The position numbers and the translations under genes are program-made. Shown here piece by piece: positions 5,226 through 5,397 of a stretch of 5,397 nt of DNA; the first letter of the stretch is position 1; every line of letters starts with the position of its first letter. Below the pieces are notes generated by a model. That model was not told the origin of the DNA. It worked only from the letters and a program-made list of their open reading frames with translations, and ran no database searches. Location: contig JAEZKI010000146.1 of assembly GCA_023415525.1 (NCBI GenBank), forward strand, positions 1 through 5,397, written 5' to 3'. Source of the stretch: Bacillota bacterium (GTDB lineage Bacteria > Bacillota > Clostridia > Lachnospirales > Cellulosilyticaceae).

Positions 5226-5397
5226 TTTTTAAATAGAAACTAAGCGCTATAACGGAAATATTTTTGGTTCAAAGATAAAATAAAAAACACAAGAAAGATG
5301 CTAATCTATTTTTACAATTATTTATTTGTTATGTTATTATTATTTTTAAGAAAGTAAACTTCTATATTAAAAAATAAAATGGCAATACAGGATACAT

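Larger units (their letters stand above)
2352..5397. mobile_element. Left end of an intervening (skin-like or prophage-like) element inserted in dpaA; right end not in window
   Basis: The boundary at about 2352 is set by the loss of dpaA homology next to a complete large serine recombinase. The missing N-terminal half of dpaA should lie on the minus strand to the right. It is not found up to 5397, so the element is at least about 3 kb and its far end is unseen. Visible content is the recombinase, a 59-aa ORF and a manganese catalase-family gene. Whether the catalase lies inside the element, or beyond a rearranged or degraded right end, cannot be decided here. No phage structural genes are visible. 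Confidence 0.6.

Noticed and set aside
5379..5397. ATG near the right edge that could begin a plus-strand gene
   Set aside because: Only six codons are visible, and the upstream DNA is A/T runs with no ribosome binding site.
1..5397. CRISPR arrays, tRNA/rRNA genes, riboswitches and transposon terminal repeats
   Set aside because: No regularly spaced repeats, no cloverleaf with a tRNA-type T-loop, no recognisable riboswitch core and no transposase or IS ends were seen on either strand.

Overview
The window looks like a piece of an AT-rich, endospore-forming Firmicutes chromosome, most likely class Clostridia. The grounds are low GC, strong AGGAGG-type ribosome binding sites, dipicolinate synthase genes (dpaA/dpaB, also called spoVFA/spoVFB) and a CotJC/manganese-catalase type spore protein. 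A Lachnospirales-like host is a guess and is not shown by the sequence.

Left flank (1-1274): two divergent genes share a 196-bp intergenic region with back-to-back sigma-A promoters. One is the start of a small membrane or exported protein that runs off the left edge. The other is a 273-aa protein with the fold pattern of a serine resolvase whose catalytic residues are all gone. A structured, probably bidirectional terminator separates the latter from the convergent dpa genes.

Centre (1275-4025), all on the minus strand: dpaB is intact. Directly upstream lies only the C-terminal half of dpaA, which contains the Rossmann NAD(P)-binding motif. Its homology stops abruptly at about 2350, just after the stop codon of a full-length 543-aa large serine recombinase. 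The dpaA remnant has no frameshift or internal stop and dpaB looks healthy. The best reading is a prophage-like or skin-like intervening element inserted in dpaA. By analogy with skin in sigK, SPbeta in spsM and the element in spoVFB of a Bacillus cereus-group strain, such an element may be excised in the mother cell during sporulation to rebuild dpaA, so that DPA can be made.

Right part (4026-5397), probably inside the element, whose other end and the dpaA N-terminal half lie beyond the window: a 59-aa plus-strand ORF starts 169 bp from the recombinase start and is divergent from it. It has a possible sigma-E-like promoter, which makes it a candidate recombination directionality factor (SprB-like in size and position, not in recognised sequence). 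A strong bidirectional terminator follows, then a minus-strand manganese catalase/CotJC-family gene with all five metal ligands and its own sigma-E/G-like promoter. The last 170 bases are AT-rich with no supported gene.
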